Positions 18,909-28,661 are shown, numbered from the stretch's first letter. The stretch is DNA of 64,000 nucleotides from Bryobacterales bacterium (GCA_003163855.1 PLRJ01000162.1:56534-120533), one strand, 5' to 3'. The notes: generated by a model not told the origin, from the sequence alone. Numbers and translations are program-made.

Positions 18909-21344
18909 ATGATTTTTAGCCAATTAGCCAAACGTGTTTGGCGCTCGACCTTATTTGCTTGTTGTTTGTGCGCGCCTGAGGTAAAGGCGTCCACCATATC
19001 GGCAACGGCTCAAGCGGCTACATTGTCACCTGGAGCGGGCGGAGTATCGTCTATCGCTATAACGGGCGCCAGCAGCGCTCCGAATCTAGGCTTGGGTGGT
19101 ACCGCTTGCGTCAACGTATCGGGCTGCCAGTACAACTTGGGCGGTACCAGCGGCACAATCGGATTTGAGTTCTTGAACGTCACCAGCAACAGCGCCTTGC
19201 TGGTTATCTATGTCACTGCGTCCGTGCAGAGAAGCGCAACTGCCTACGCGCTTCCCATTACCGCCGGGAGTACCACAATAGGAACTCTTAGCCTCATTGT
19301 TCCGTTGACGGCGCAAAGCATCACATTCGGTTCCATCGCGGCGCAAACGGTAGGCACTCCCATCGCGTTGGCAGCAACCGCCACGTCAGGCCTGCCGGTA
19401 AGCTTCGCATCTTCGACGCCTGCCGTATGCACCGTCTCAGGCGACGCGGCGAACTTCGTCGCAGCGGGAACATGCACCATTACTGCATCACAGAGCGGCA
19501 ACGCCACCTATCCAGCCGCCGCGCCGGTTTCGCAGAGCTTCAGTGTGACGGGAAGTGTTGCGCAGGCTTCCGCCTATTCGACCATTTGCCAGGCACAAAG
19601 CGGCGGCGCCAGTTATTGCACCGACCAGACACCAGCCGCGGCCGATGCCAATGGCTATCACGATCTGGTCTGGGTGAACCTGAACAAGAGCCTTGCTTCC
19701 ATCGCGGTGAGCGACAACCAGGTTTGGGGACTGGACAGTAGCGGCGCCCTCTGGTACCTGCCCGATTTCAAGACGGGAACGACTTGGACGTCGGTGGCTT
19801 CGGGCGTCAGTCAGATTTCTGCCGGACACAATCTTGTGTGCCAGATCAGCAGCAATCAACACGTGCTGTGCAGCAGTTCGCCAAACCCGTCACAGGGAGC
19901 GCTTACATGGTTCGATACAGGTGCTACCAACCTGAAGCAGATTGCAGTCTCGGCGGGCACGCAATTGTGGGCGGTGGATACCAACAGCAACCTGGTTAGA
20001 GTTACCGACTACACGCATCTGGCCAGCACTTCTACCCTCGTAGCATCAGGCGTTCAGCAGGTCGCGGTGGATGGGCGTGGCATGGTGTGCCAAGTGAACA
20101 GCGACCAGGGCGTATATTGCAGCAACTGGTCGGTTCCGGCCGCTGTAGCCAATCCGGCGCCTTATCATGGCCTGACCTGGCTACGGACCGGCGCACAGTT
20201 GCAAAATATTTGTTTGGCCGATGGCCAAGTGTGGGGCACCGATACAAGCGGGAATGTATGGGAACTGCCCGACTACACCAATTCAGCAACCTGGTTCAAA
20301 ATCGCATATGGCGGGGTTGGCGAAAAGCTGGCGTCGTCGTCGACTCCGTCGCAGTTCCTGCCGGCCGATTTCGCAGGCAACGAAGTGGCGGTGCTGCTGT
20401 TCATGGGGCAAAGCAACTCGACCGGCTATAACGTGTTGCCCGCGCGTTTTATTTCACAGTCATCTCCAAACGTTTGGGGAGTACAGAATGGCGGGTGGAA
20501 TTTCCTGGCCGGGAACAACAACGGAACCGCGCCCTTCATGGGCACAATTTCCTCCATTACGTCGGTGCAATGGACTAACTTCGCGCTGACGCCCAGTGGA
20601 GCCGATATGAATCTCGGCTTCAATAACGACGGCGGTCCGGGTGGGAATGCGGCTAATTTTGCGGCGTACCAGTGGCAGGGCTTGATCAATGCCGGCTGGA
20701 ACCTTCCCGATCTGTATATTGTGCATATTGCCTGGCCCAGCCAAGGTATAGATTCAGCCGACACGACGACTGCGAATGTGGCATGGACGGTGCACGGAGT
20801 CAATTTATGGCAGCCGCTGTTAACAGCGTCGCAGGAGCCATCTTACGCGCTGGCGCCATTTGCCCGGCAGATTGTCTACCGCGCGCTGCAGAAGATTTTG
20901 GCCAACGGTAAAACGCCGCGCCTTATGGGTTTGCAATGGAACCAGTGGGAGGCTGAGGCGGGCAATGCAAACACCGTCTCCATTACGGATGCGCCCACGA
21001 ACTACAACAACCTGGTGAGTGGCTTTTTTGCGGCCATCGGCAGTCACTATCCGATTCAGTTCGTGAAACCGCTTTCTACAGCCTACGGAGCAACAGCGCT
21101 CAGTGAGATGCAGTCCGTATTTTCGAACATGGCGGCAAATGATCCCACCGATCTATCGGTCATTGATGTTTCGCAGGTAAGCAGCACCATCTTCAGCGGC
21201 GGCGTCTTGGGTGGCGGCGATGGTTCCGTCCACTATAATCTCGACACGCACAAGTGGTTTGCTACACAGGCGATTGGCACCTGCCTGGTACACGGGAATT
21301 GCGGCACTCGAATTGCGCTGTTGCCGGCTTCAGCTCCCAATTGA
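18909..21344 (+). CDS. Secreted Ig-repeat/tectonin-like/SASA carbohydrate esterase
   Basis: 811-aa exported multidomain protein. After the signal peptide come a ~100-residue N-terminal domain, one MBG/Ig-like module ('QSITFGSIAAQTVGTPIAL') and about four tectonin/propeller-like repeats (230-470; 'QVWGLDSSGALWYLPD', 'QLWAVDTNSNLVRV', 'QVWGTDTSGNVWELPD'). The C-terminal SASA (sialate O-acetylesterase, SGNH-like) domain has nucleophile block 'LFMGQSNSTGYN' and a late His in 'GGDGSVHYN'. It probably removes acetyl groups from plant or microbial glycans, with the propeller binding carbohydrate. The Ig module matches repeat 2 of the 1011 gene. Confidence 0.8.
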   Translation: MIFSQLAKRVWRSTLFACCLCAPEVKASTISATAQAATLSPGAGGVSSIAITGASSAPNLGLGGTACVNVSGCQYNLGGTSGTIGFEFLNVTSNSALLVIYVTASVQRSATAYALPITAGSTTIGTLSLIVPLTAQSITFGSIAAQTVGTPIALAATATSGLPVSFASSTPAVCTVSGDAANFVAAGTCTITASQSGNATYPAAAPVSQSFSVTGSVAQASAYSTICQAQSGGASYCTDQTPAAADANGYHDLVWVNLNKSLASIAVSDNQVWGLDSSGALWYLPDFKTGTTWTSVASGVSQISAGHNLVCQISSNQHVLCSSSPNPSQGALTWFDTGATNLKQIAVSAGTQLWAVDTNSNLVRVTDYTHLASTSTLVASGVQQVAVDGRGMVCQVNSDQGVYCSNWSVPAAVANPAPYHGLTWLRTGAQLQNICLADGQVWGTDTSGNVWELPDYTNSATWFKIAYGGVGEKLASSSTPSQFLPADFAGNEVAVLLFMGQSNSTGYNVLPARFISQSSPNVWGVQNGGWNFLAGNNNGTAPFMGTISSITSVQWTNFALTPSGADMNLGFNNDGGPGGNAANFAAYQWQGLINAGWNLPDLYIVHIAWPSQGIDSADTTTANVAWTVHGVNLWQPLLTASQEPSYALAPFARQIVYRALQKILANGKTPRLMGLQWNQWEAEAGNANTVSITDAPTNYNNLVSGFFAAIGSHYPIQFVKPLSTAYGATALSEMQSVFSNMAANDPTDLSVIDVSQVSSTIFSGGVLGGGDGSVHYNLDTHKWFATQAIGTCLVHGNCGTRIALLPASAPN

Positions 21345-21399
21345 GATCCTCTCGAAACACAAAGTTCGGCTGCTCTCTCTACTTAGCAGAGAGGCTCAA

Positions 21400-21792
21400 A
21401 TGCCGGACAAAGAAACCTTACAGCGAGCCAGGAAAGACAAGGCAGAAGGAAAATCTGCGTCCACCCAGGCGGGCGAGTTTGTGCGCGAGGAAATGGACCA
21501 CATTCGCGAAGGAAAGCACGGTGCCCGTTCTCCGGAACAGGCTATCGCTATCGGCCTTTCCAAAGCGCGCCGGGCTGGGGTTAATCTTCCTCCTCCGAAA
21601 AACGGATCCACGTCCGAGGCGACACGGAAGCGCGCCAAAAAAGATTTGGATAAAGCGCACAGCGGGACCAAGACTAAGCCTTCCCGCAAGCGCTCCCAAG
21701 CCACGCTCAGCGCCCTGAAACGTGAGCCACATTCTTCCGCTTCCAGGTCGGCACTTTCAAAACACGCTAAACGCGCCGGCAAGCGGAAATGA
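21400..21792 (+). CDS. DUF6496-like small basic protein
   Basis: 130-aa Lys/Arg-rich protein. The recognisable core is 'SPEQAIAIGLSKARRAGV', as in DUF6496 proteins; the C-terminal half is a low-complexity basic tail ('KRAKKDLDKAHSGTKTKPSRK') resembling histone-H1-like tails, suggesting nucleic-acid binding. The start is the ATG at 21400 after GAGAGG; the track start at 21211 lies inside the SASA gene in another frame. Its stop overlaps the next ATG (ATGA), so it is coupled to the HhH gene. Confidence 0.75.
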   Translation: MPDKETLQRARKDKAEGKSASTQAGEFVREEMDHIREGKHGARSPEQAIAIGLSKARRAGVNLPPPKNGSTSEATRKRAKKDLDKAHSGTKTKPSRKRSQATLSALKREPHSSASRSALSKHAKRAGKRK

Positions 21793-22415
21793 ATAGCCCG
21801 TCGCTAAAGAATAAGGTCAAAACGCTGCTCAAAGACCATGGCAGGACCTTCTCGGAAGATCTCGGTCTAAGTCTCAAATCGAACCAACCTGATTCGCTTT
21901 TCTGTCTCCTGGTTGCGTCGCTCCTGTTCAGCGCCCGCATCAGTCACACGGCTGCGCTGGAATCGGCCCGCTCCTTCATAAAGCATGGCTGGACAACCCC
22001 GCAGAAGCTTCTGAAAAGCAAGTGGGAACAGCGCGTGAAAGTCCTGGATGAAGCTGGTTATGCGCGCTTCGACGAGCGAACTTCAACCATGCTCGGCGAT
22101 ACGTCTCAGCTTCTGGTGGACCGCTACCACGGCGACCTCCGCAATCTTCGCAAAGAAGCCAAAAAGGATCCGCTCGCTGAGCGTAATCTGCTGAAGCAAT
22201 GCAAGGGAATCGGAGACCTGGGGGCCAGCATCTTTCTTCGCGAAGCTCAAGTCGCCTGGCCGGAGAACTATCCCTTTGCCGACGCAAGAGTCCTCTCCAG
22301 CGCCAGGAAATTCGGCCTGCCTGCCGATACCCGCGAACTTGCCAGCCTCGTCGCCGGACCGACGGCTTTCGCTCGCCTGGTAAGCGCCTTGATTCGCGTA
22401 CAACTTGAATCATGA
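21789..22415 (+). CDS. HhH-GPD/endonuclease III-like DNA glycosylase family protein
   Basis: 208-aa all-helical protein. The early part 'PDSLFCLLVASLLFSARIS' resembles the Nth-family helix around the substrate pocket, and 'QCKGIGDLGASIFLRE' looks like a helix-hairpin-helix. The aspartate in 'YPFADARVL' is in the position expected for the catalytic Asp. There is no C-terminal iron-sulfur Cys cluster and no obvious catalytic Lys, so it may be a binder or a divergent glycosylase. It is ATGA-coupled on both sides, to a basic DNA-binding-like protein and an exported protein. Confidence 0.7.
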   Translation: MNSPSLKNKVKTLLKDHGRTFSEDLGLSLKSNQPDSLFCLLVASLLFSARISHTAALESARSFIKHGWTTPQKLLKSKWEQRVKVLDEAGYARFDERTSTMLGDTSQLLVDRYHGDLRNLRKEAKKDPLAERNLLKQCKGIGDLGASIFLREAQVAWPENYPFADARVLSSARKFGLPADTRELASLVAGPTAFARLVSALIRVQLES

Positions 22416-23188
22416 GGCCTCTCGTTTTTTTGGGCTTGGCGATTGTTCTGCGGACTGCAGCCGCTGACCCGGTGCCGGTCCGCCATGCTCAAGGCCTTGT
22501 GCATGGCTTCCTGACACTCAGCGATCTCAATCATCACGTTCTTGCCACAGGTGACCTGCTGCAATACAACAACGGCAACAACGTCACTTCTGAACTCATT
22601 TTTCACTTTAAAGACGGTTCGCTGCACGATGAAACAGCCGTCTATTCTCAGCACCGCACCTTCCAGATCCTTTCTTACCGGCTGGTGCAGAAAGGACCCG
22701 CTTTCAAACACGCGATTGACCTGTCGTTCAACACCGCTACGGGCCGCACCACGGTGAAAGAACTCGGAGAGGGCAACAAAGAAAAGACCATTTCCGATCA
22801 CCTGAAGCTTCCCAACGACTTGGCAAATGGAATCATCACCACGCTGTTGCTCGACCTCGATCACTCCACCCCGAAAACCACCGTATCCATGCTCATAGCG
22901 ACTCCCAAACCAAGACTCGTGAAGCTCGTCATCACACCCGCCGCCGGCGGCTCCTTTTCCATAGCAGGTGTAGCGCGAGAAGCCATTTGCTACGACATCA
23001 AGATTGATTTAGGTGGCGTGGTCGGAGTGATAGCGCCGCTGGTCGGAAAACAACCGCCCGACTTCCGGGTCTGGATTATCCCGGGAAAAGCACCGGGCTT
23101 CCTCAAAATGGAGGCTCCCCTCTACGACGGTGGACCTGTCTGGCGCATCGAACTTGCAAGCCCGGTCTGGGGCAAGTCCGACAACTAG
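22412..23188 (+). CDS. Exported protein of unknown function
   Basis: 258 aa with a short signal peptide ('LVFLGLAIVLRTAAA'). No family recognised. The body is beta-rich with a regular run of polar/aromatic strands ('FLTLSDLNHHVLATGDLLQY', 'DETAVYSQHRTFQILSYRLV'), reminiscent of lipocalin- or DUF3108-like folds. Its ATG overlaps the stop of the HhH gene by 4 bp, a curious link between a cytoplasmic DNA-binding unit and an exported product. Confidence 0.6.
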   Translation: MRPLVFLGLAIVLRTAAADPVPVRHAQGLVHGFLTLSDLNHHVLATGDLLQYNNGNNVTSELIFHFKDGSLHDETAVYSQHRTFQILSYRLVQKGPAFKHAIDLSFNTATGRTTVKELGEGNKEKTISDHLKLPNDLANGIITTLLLDLDHSTPKTTVSMLIATPKPRLVKLVITPAAGGSFSIAGVAREAICYDIKIDLGGVVGVIAPLVGKQPPDFRVWIIPGKAPGFLKMEAPLYDGGPVWRIELASPVWGKSDN

Positions 23189-23265
23189 TGACAATGAGTC
23201 TGGGCACGCTAATAGCGACGAAATAACTTCGGCGGCGCTCTGTCTCACATCCAGAGGCGAGTCAC

Positions 23266-23499
23266 ATGGCGGAAGACCGATGCTGGCCAGGCTACGAACC
23301 TGTCAAAGGCAAGAAGAAACACGAGCAGGGAAGCTGCCGTCCCAAGGCTGAATCAAAAGAAACGACCGGCGAGAAAAAGTTCCGTGCCAAACGGAAGAAA
23401 CAGTTGGACGAATGGCAAGCCGAACATCCGAAAACTCGCCGCTCGGCCGCTCAACATTTGCCCGCTCCAAAGGCCGGCAAAGCCAAACCTAAGAAGTAG
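23266..23499 (+). CDS. Small basic conserved-looking protein
   Basis: 77 aa, strongly basic, opening 'MAEDRCWPGYEPVKGKKKHE' with two cysteines (one in 'GSCRPK') and ending in a Lys/Ala/Pro tail. AGAGG precedes the ATG at good spacing. Function unknown; composition resembles the 21400 protein, and both may bind nucleic acid. Confidence 0.6.
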   Translation: MAEDRCWPGYEPVKGKKKHEQGSCRPKAESKETTGEKKFRAKRKKQLDEWQAEHPKTRRSAAQHLPAPKAGKAKPKK

Positions 23500-23575
23500 C
23501 TTTTAGCAAGCCTCGAGTGCGTATTCCTCCTGGTAGGGCGGCCTGTCAGGCTGCGGAGTGGCTTTCTAGCCAGCT

Positions 23576-24583
23576 CTAACTCGAACCTGTAAACCAGAGT
23601 CTTATTCGCTCAAAAACTTCGCGTTGCACGTCGCGCGCGGGTTCGGCCGCGATCTTAAATCCGTGGTCTGCACCGACGACCCAATCAAGCGTACAGTCTC
23701 GTCCGCGAGCAAGGAGTTCGGCATAGAGAACGTCCGTCGCCGCAGGCGCCACACTTTTGTCTTCCGTTCCCTGCCAAATGTATACGCGGGCTTTCGTAAG
23801 GTTTAAGGCGGATACGCACGAGGATCGTGCAAAACTTGTCCAAGCCCGGTGCGAATGCCCTAGAAAGAGCTTCGATGAGCTTTCAGGATCGCGGAGAACT
23901 TGTTGCCAGTCATCGACCAGCTTCTTAACACGATCCTTTGGGTCGTCAGACACGTCCTTGTATAAGATGCCGGCCCTACAGAATTCAATAAGCGAGAACA
24001 GTCGTGTCGGACCGCCCCCGGCAAGAGAGGCCACGTGCGTCACGAATGGATTCATGGCGGCCACGGTGCAGGCGACCAATCCGCCCTCCGAGTGTCCAAC
24101 CACTAATGTGCGGGACGAATCGATATAAGGCAGCGTCGCCGCTGCCCGCATGGCGGCAGATATAGCCTCCGACCATCGTTCCAGTGTGTATTCGCGTCGA
24201 AATTCCTCGTTTGGTCCTTCAGATGTGCCCATGTGCTCCGGGTGTTCTCCCAACTGGAGGCCAGGCTTCTCTACAATCGCGATGCGAGCTCTTCCCTTAA
24301 AAACCTCCCGCAAGACTCTATGTCCGTCCAGCAGACGATCTCCGCGCTTCAGGAAGTTTGAATCCGCTCCTGAACCAAGAATTGAAACAATGAGGGGCAG
24401 TTTGGAGGCATTGTCTTCCTCTTGAGTTACGAAGAATCTTATCCTTCGTCCGAACCGATCGGAAATTGAGTAGGCAATATAAGGAAAACCAGTCGCTTGG
24501 ACGGTCTCCTTCTTGAGATCTAGAAAGGCTTGGGCGATTGAAAGAGCGGGCGGCAGCCCTACAACTGATCGTCTCGTAATCAA
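23576..24583 (-). CDS. Alpha/beta-hydrolase (serine esterase/peptidase type)
   Basis: 335-aa hydrolase. The nucleophile elbow is 'VVGHSEGG' (about residue 170), the acid is probably the Asp in 'WQGTEDKSV' and the His is in 'GADHGFK', in the usual order. The N-terminus 'MITRRSVVG' resembles a short Tat-like or lipoprotein-type leader but lacks a strong hydrophobic core. No neighbour suggests a substrate; it is transcribed leftward alone. Confidence 0.82.
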   Translation of the reverse strand: MITRRSVVGLPPALSIAQAFLDLKKETVQATGFPYIAYSISDRFGRRIRFFVTQEEDNASKLPLIVSILGSGADSNFLKRGDRLLDGHRVLREVFKGRARIAIVEKPGLQLGEHPEHMGTSEGPNEEFRREYTLERWSEAISAAMRAAATLPYIDSSRTLVVGHSEGGLVACTVAAMNPFVTHVASLAGGGPTRLFSLIEFCRAGILYKDVSDDPKDRVKKLVDDWQQVLRDPESSSKLFLGHSHRAWTSFARSSCVSALNLTKARVYIWQGTEDKSVAPAATDVLYAELLARGRDCTLDWVVGADHGFKIAAEPARDVQREVFERIRLWFTGSS

Positions 24584-24781
24584 GTAAGTTCTCCGAACAA
24601 CACAATGGTTCTAAGAGCAACGTGCTCAAAAAACAGCAGATGCTGAGAAAACAGCATATAGGCTAACGAGAGAGCTGTCAACTTCCTGTTCTTTGCAGTA
24701 GTTTTTCCTGGCGATACTAAGGCCCTAGTCGTTGTCTTGGCGGTGAAGTCACCCAGCCCGGCTAAGAGATCTTACATAGCT

Positions 24782-25183
24782 TTACAGAGCAATGATCTGA
24801 GCTGCCGGATCCAGACGCCGTAGATCCCCGGGATCGCTGGTAACGATGAGGTCTTGCCGCACCCTGGCGAGGATCACGACTGAGGCGTCAATAACATCCG
24901 GAACGCTGGCGGCGCCGCAGAGTTCTCCACAGGCTCGCGCAAGTTGCTCGTCAAGAGGAACAATCTCCACTTCCTCGCTCCGCAAGAACCGCCCTAAGGT
25001 AACCTGCAGCCGACCGTTGCGCCAGGCTTGCCCGACGACGCCGGCGGGCACACGGAAATCCCGGCCTTGGGCTAACGCCCGTTGCAGCAAGGCGATCATG
25101 CGCTTATCACCGCGCTCTAAGGCGATCAACGCGCCGGTATCCAGTACTATTCCCGCCGCTGTTGGAGTGCGCGTTCTGCCCAT
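24782..25183 (-). CDS. PIN-domain toxin, VapC-like
   Basis: 133-aa PIN-domain ribonuclease, the toxin of a type II toxin-antitoxin pair. Acidic residues expected of the active site are visible in 'IVLDTGALIALERGD' (first Asp and Glu), 'DVIDASVVILA' and 'VTSDPGDL'. It overlaps the end of the antitoxin gene by 37 bp and is read in a different frame. Other start codons inside the antitoxin gene are possible. Confidence 0.85.
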   Translation of the reverse strand: MGRTRTPTAAGIVLDTGALIALERGDKRMIALLQRALAQGRDFRVPAGVVGQAWRNGRLQVTLGRFLRSEEVEIVPLDEQLARACGELCGAASVPDVIDASVVILARVRQDLIVTSDPGDLRRLDPAAQIIAL

Positions 25184-25383
25184 TTGATGTCCTTAGCAGC
25201 GGGCTTGCCGTGTTGCTCGATCAGGTCTCGTAGCACTTCCTGCAGAGACTCGCGTTTCTCCTGCTCCGCCAAGACCTTGGCGATGTAACCTGAGACCGAG
25301 CCAGCTCGCCCCGCACGAACTTCCCGATGAACCCGCGCGATCTGATCCTTGGGCAGACTGATCGCGATCTTAGAGGTGGTCAT
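25147..25383 (-). CDS. Ribbon-helix-helix antitoxin of the PIN pair
   Basis: 78-aa RHH protein: 'KIAISLPKDQIARVHREV' is the strand-helix DNA-binding half, followed by a charged helical tail that would wrap the toxin. I start it at the ATG at 25383 rather than 25473, since the longer form adds an unrelated N-terminus. It should neutralise the PIN toxin and repress the operon. Confidence 0.82.
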   Translation of the reverse strand: MTTSKIAISLPKDQIARVHREVRAGRAGSVSGYIAKVLAEQEKRESLQEVLRDLIEQHGKPAAKDIKWAERALQQRRE

Positions 25384-25891
25384 ACTACGATCATACCCGA
25401 GACGCTGGGGGCGGCTGCGATCCGCGTCGTGACTGTGGTGAAGCTGTAAGTGACCAAATACCGGTGACGCCATGAGTGCCGGTTGATTGCGCTTGGAAGT
25501 AAGTATGTTGTGCCTGGGTTCAAGCCGCTTACTCCCGCTTCGGCTCCATGGCGCCGCTACAGACAGCTCTGACCAATAATCACAGCGGCGTACTCACAAC
25601 TGGAGCAGGGTGGCCTTCCTTACGGATGACGTCGGGTGGATGCCTGCGCCGGTAACCGTTAGGCGCACATTCCTTGACAGGTAGACTGAAATCGGGATTT
25701 CAGCAAGACCTGGCGGTTGGCTGATGAGCCGGGTGGGCGTCGCCAGGCCGACCAGGCTCTGTCCTGAAAAGCCAGCACCCTAACCACTAACCGCAGCATC
25801 GAAGCAGTATTCCGCCGAGTCGCGCGTCTTCACCGCTTTGCAGATACATGCTGAAACAAAGTCTCTGGTTACTTAGTCACTCCACCGTCGC
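25384..25891. other. 508-bp intergenic region between vapBC-like pair and DHA2 pump
   Basis: No gene seen. It holds a perfect inverted repeat CTGAAAT-cggg-ATTTCAG (25686-25703), seven bp after TTGACA (25674-25679), which could be an operator for the downstream efflux gene. A tRNA-3'-end-like string (25514-25548) is too degraded to call. Confidence 0.4.
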
Positions 25892-27463
25892 ATGCCCGAA
25901 CAAGATACGTCTCAACAGAATCTAAAGCCGGGAGTAAACCCCTGGATTGTTGCATTAGCCGTAATTCTACCAGCGTTTATGGAGGTCATTGATACTTCCA
26001 TCGCCTCGGTATGCGTGCCTTACATCGCGGGCAGTTTGTCGGCCTCTAATGATGAAGCCACCTATGTTCTGACGTTCTATCTGCTGTCGAACGCGGTAGT
26101 GTTGCCGGCCAGCGCATGGTTTGGCTTGCGCTTTGGACGCAAGCGCTTTCTAATTACGTCCATTGTCATCTTCACCATCGCATCGTTCTTTTGCGGCGCG
26201 GCCAGCAGTCTGGTTGTCATCCTGATTGCGCGCCTTATACAAGGGGCGGGCGGAGGCGCCTTGCAGCCTATCTCGCAAGCCATTCTAACGGAAAGTTTCC
26301 CGCCTGAAAAACGTGGCATGGCGATGGGTCTCTTCGGCCTCGGCGTGGTGGTGGCGCCGGTCCTGGGGCCAACATTAGGCGGTTGGCTCACCGATAACTA
26401 TTCGTGGCGCTGGGCGTTCTATATCAACATTCCTATCGGTGTCATCGCCATTTTTTTGATCATGCGGTTTATTCAAGATCCGCCCTACATCAAGAATGCG
26501 AAACCAGGAAAGCTCGATTCCATTGGCTTCGGGCTGCTGGCGGTTGGCTTGGGCTGCATGCAGATCATACTGGATCGCGGCCAACAGGACGACTGGTTTG
26601 GCGCCACCTGGGTACGCTATGCGTTCATCCTCATGGTGCTGACACTAGGTGGCTTTATCTACTCGCAACTCACGCGGGAAAAGACGCTGGTAGACCTTAG
26701 AATCTTTATGAATCGCAACTTTGCGATGGGCTGCATACTGATTTTCATGTTCGGTGCGGCAGTGTATTCGGCGGTGACGCTGCTGCCCCTTTACTACCAG
26801 TCGATGATGGATTACTCGGCGTGGACAGCGGGATTGGTGGTCTCGCCGCGTGGTTTAGGATCCATCCTCGCCATGCCGATAGTCGGGCTGCTGGTGGCAC
26901 GCATGGACTCGCGCATTCTGGTGTCGCTGGGCTTTGGCATTTTTGGCATTTGCAGTCTCGCGTGGGGCAATCTGACCCTGCAGATGTCACCTTGGTCGCT
27001 GCTTCTCCCGGTTGTCATTAGCGGATTCTCGCTCGGACTTGTGTTCGTTCCGCTTTCAGTGACTTCGCTCGGTGGCCTGAAGCCGGAACAGGTCGGAAAT
27101 GGCAGCGGTCTTTACAACCTGATGAGGAACATAGGGGGCAGCGTCGGCATCTCGATCGTGGAAACGCTGCTGGCAAGGCGCGAGCAGTTTCATCAGAATG
27201 AAATCGTGAAGAACCTGCCGGCTTCCGGCCGGGAGTGGCAGCAGCATGTAAACACTTTGACGCATTTCTTCGAAGGTTTCAGCAATCATGTCACGGCGCA
27301 CTCGCAGGCGATAGCGAGAATAGGCCGGCAGGTGCAGCAGCAGTCGGAGGTCTATTCGTATGTTGACGATTTCCGGTTTATGGCCATGGCGTGTTTTCTA
27401 TGTGTGCCGATGGTGTGGATGGTGAAACGAGTGAAGGCGAAGGGCGACGTTCCGGTACATTAA
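25892..27463 (+). CDS. DHA2 (EmrB/QacA)-family MFS drug efflux transporter
   Basis: 523-aa inner-membrane drug:H+ antiporter with about 14 hydrophobic segments. Motifs: TM1 motif D1 region 'FMEVIDTSIASVCVPYI', motif A 'GLRFGRKRF', motif B 'LIQGAGGGALQP' and motif C 'GVVVAPVLGPTLGG'. EmrB pumps normally work with an EmrA membrane-fusion partner, but none is adjacent. A perfect inverted repeat ~190 bp upstream may bind a regulator. It converges with the radical SAM gene. Confidence 0.92.
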   Translation: MPEQDTSQQNLKPGVNPWIVALAVILPAFMEVIDTSIASVCVPYIAGSLSASNDEATYVLTFYLLSNAVVLPASAWFGLRFGRKRFLITSIVIFTIASFFCGAASSLVVILIARLIQGAGGGALQPISQAILTESFPPEKRGMAMGLFGLGVVVAPVLGPTLGGWLTDNYSWRWAFYINIPIGVIAIFLIMRFIQDPPYIKNAKPGKLDSIGFGLLAVGLGCMQIILDRGQQDDWFGATWVRYAFILMVLTLGGFIYSQLTREKTLVDLRIFMNRNFAMGCILIFMFGAAVYSAVTLLPLYYQSMMDYSAWTAGLVVSPRGLGSILAMPIVGLLVARMDSRILVSLGFGIFGICSLAWGNLTLQMSPWSLLLPVVISGFSLGLVFVPLSVTSLGGLKPEQVGNGSGLYNLMRNIGGSVGISIVETLLARREQFHQNEIVKNLPASGREWQQHVNTLTHFFEGFSNHVTAHSQAIARIGRQVQQQSEVYSYVDDFRFMAMACFLCVPMVWMVKRVKAKGDVPVH

Positions 27464-27546
27464 GCGTCGCCCCGGCCTCCTAACATCCATAACCATGCCT
27501 TGCGCCGCAGCAATGGACCGTGCGGCGCTCGTCTTCAGGATTCCCG

Positions 27547-28557
27547 TTAATACAAGCTTCGCGACGAAGTTGCCGATTCCAGGTACACTGGGAACGATTT
27601 CACGCCATGGAAAAATGTGCTGAAATCGCGGTACCAGCTCATGTTGCACCTGTTACACGGCTCCGTGGCGAAATCGTCTTTTGTCATCGTCAGGATGTTG
27701 CCCAGCACCTGCGGCAATTGCATACACGGTCTTACATCTAAGAACCAGTCGACAAACATGACGCGATTTCCACCCAGACACTCATAGCGCACCGTTGCCG
27801 GATCGGTGAGGTACTGGATGATATTTTCCATCGACGCTATCGAGTTGACGATTGGATACTTCTTCATCTTCTTGATCTCAATGACGCTTTGAAGCGCCTT
27901 GATGACCCCGGGTTTATTCAGGCTGATGCCTTCTCCGCCGAGAGGATACAAGACCGATTTCGAGAAAGTCGGGTAGTTGACGGAGATGTGATCGAAGCCC
28001 ATGTCAATTGCCTTCATGAAGACTTTTTCCATCCGGTCGTGGTTGTCGTTCCAGATCAAGATGGAAGCCATGGATTTGATTTTCGTGCGCTTGATCCGCT
28101 TCACGGCGTCTTCGATGCCGTTCAAGATATCCGGAATCCTTCTGGATGCCTCGCAGACTTTAGGATCGTCCGAATCGAACGATATGGAGAGCATGTCCGT
28201 CTTCGCTTCGTCCAGGCCGTCCAGAATGGGTTCGGTAATGAGCGAAGGCGCGGCATCAAGAACCGCGGTATGAATGTTGCGGGAATTGCATTTCTTCGCA
28301 AAATCGATAATGTTCGGATGAAGCAGCGGTTCGCCGCCTGTAAGAGTGATATGGGCAACGCCGAAGTCGGCGAGTTTATCGATGGCCTGCAACCCCTTCT
28401 CTCTATCCACATACTGCCTGGGCCGCTGCTTCCAGATGTCGCAGAACGTGCATTTGGCAATGCACTCGTTAGTAATGGCAAATTCTGCAAGGCGCATGGA
28501 ACCGTTAAGAAACGTCTTGAGAATGTTGGTGTGTTTTGCTGTCATCCTGATCGGCAT
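27547..28557 (-). CDS. Radical SAM protein with C-terminal auxiliary-cluster cysteines
   Basis: 336-aa radical SAM enzyme. The [4Fe-4S] motif CxxxCxxC is 'CIAKCTFC' and 'TGGEPLLHP' is the SAM-binding GGE. The C-terminus has additional cysteines ('RPCMQLP', 'EPCNRCNMSWYRD') resembling a short SPASM/twitch cluster domain. The start is the ATG at 28557 behind GGGAG; the longer track form is unlikely. Such proteins modify peptides or lipids, but no precursor peptide is evident next to it, so the substrate is unknown. Confidence 0.86.
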   Translation of the reverse strand: MPIRMTAKHTNILKTFLNGSMRLAEFAITNECIAKCTFCDIWKQRPRQYVDREKGLQAIDKLADFGVAHITLTGGEPLLHPNIIDFAKKCNSRNIHTAVLDAAPSLITEPILDGLDEAKTDMLSISFDSDDPKVCEASRRIPDILNGIEDAVKRIKRTKIKSMASILIWNDNHDRMEKVFMKAIDMGFDHISVNYPTFSKSVLYPLGGEGISLNKPGVIKALQSVIEIKKMKKYPIVNSIASMENIIQYLTDPATVRYECLGGNRVMFVDWFLDVRPCMQLPQVLGNILTMTKDDFATEPCNRCNMSWYRDFSTFFHGVKSFPVYLESATSSRSLY

Positions 28558-28661
28558 AAATCTCCCTTGGTAGGCGCAGGCGCGCGCTCGTCGCAATTTA
28601 GTTAGCTGAATTGTACATCCATTCGCCTCCCCGGCGAAACCTTTTCCTCTCTTTTATTTGT

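Noticed and set aside
25514-25548. tRNA-like string GGGTTCAAG...CTTCGGCTCCA
   Set aside because: Resembles a tRNA-Leu 3' end but the T-arm does not pair and no 5' half exists; too degraded to call.
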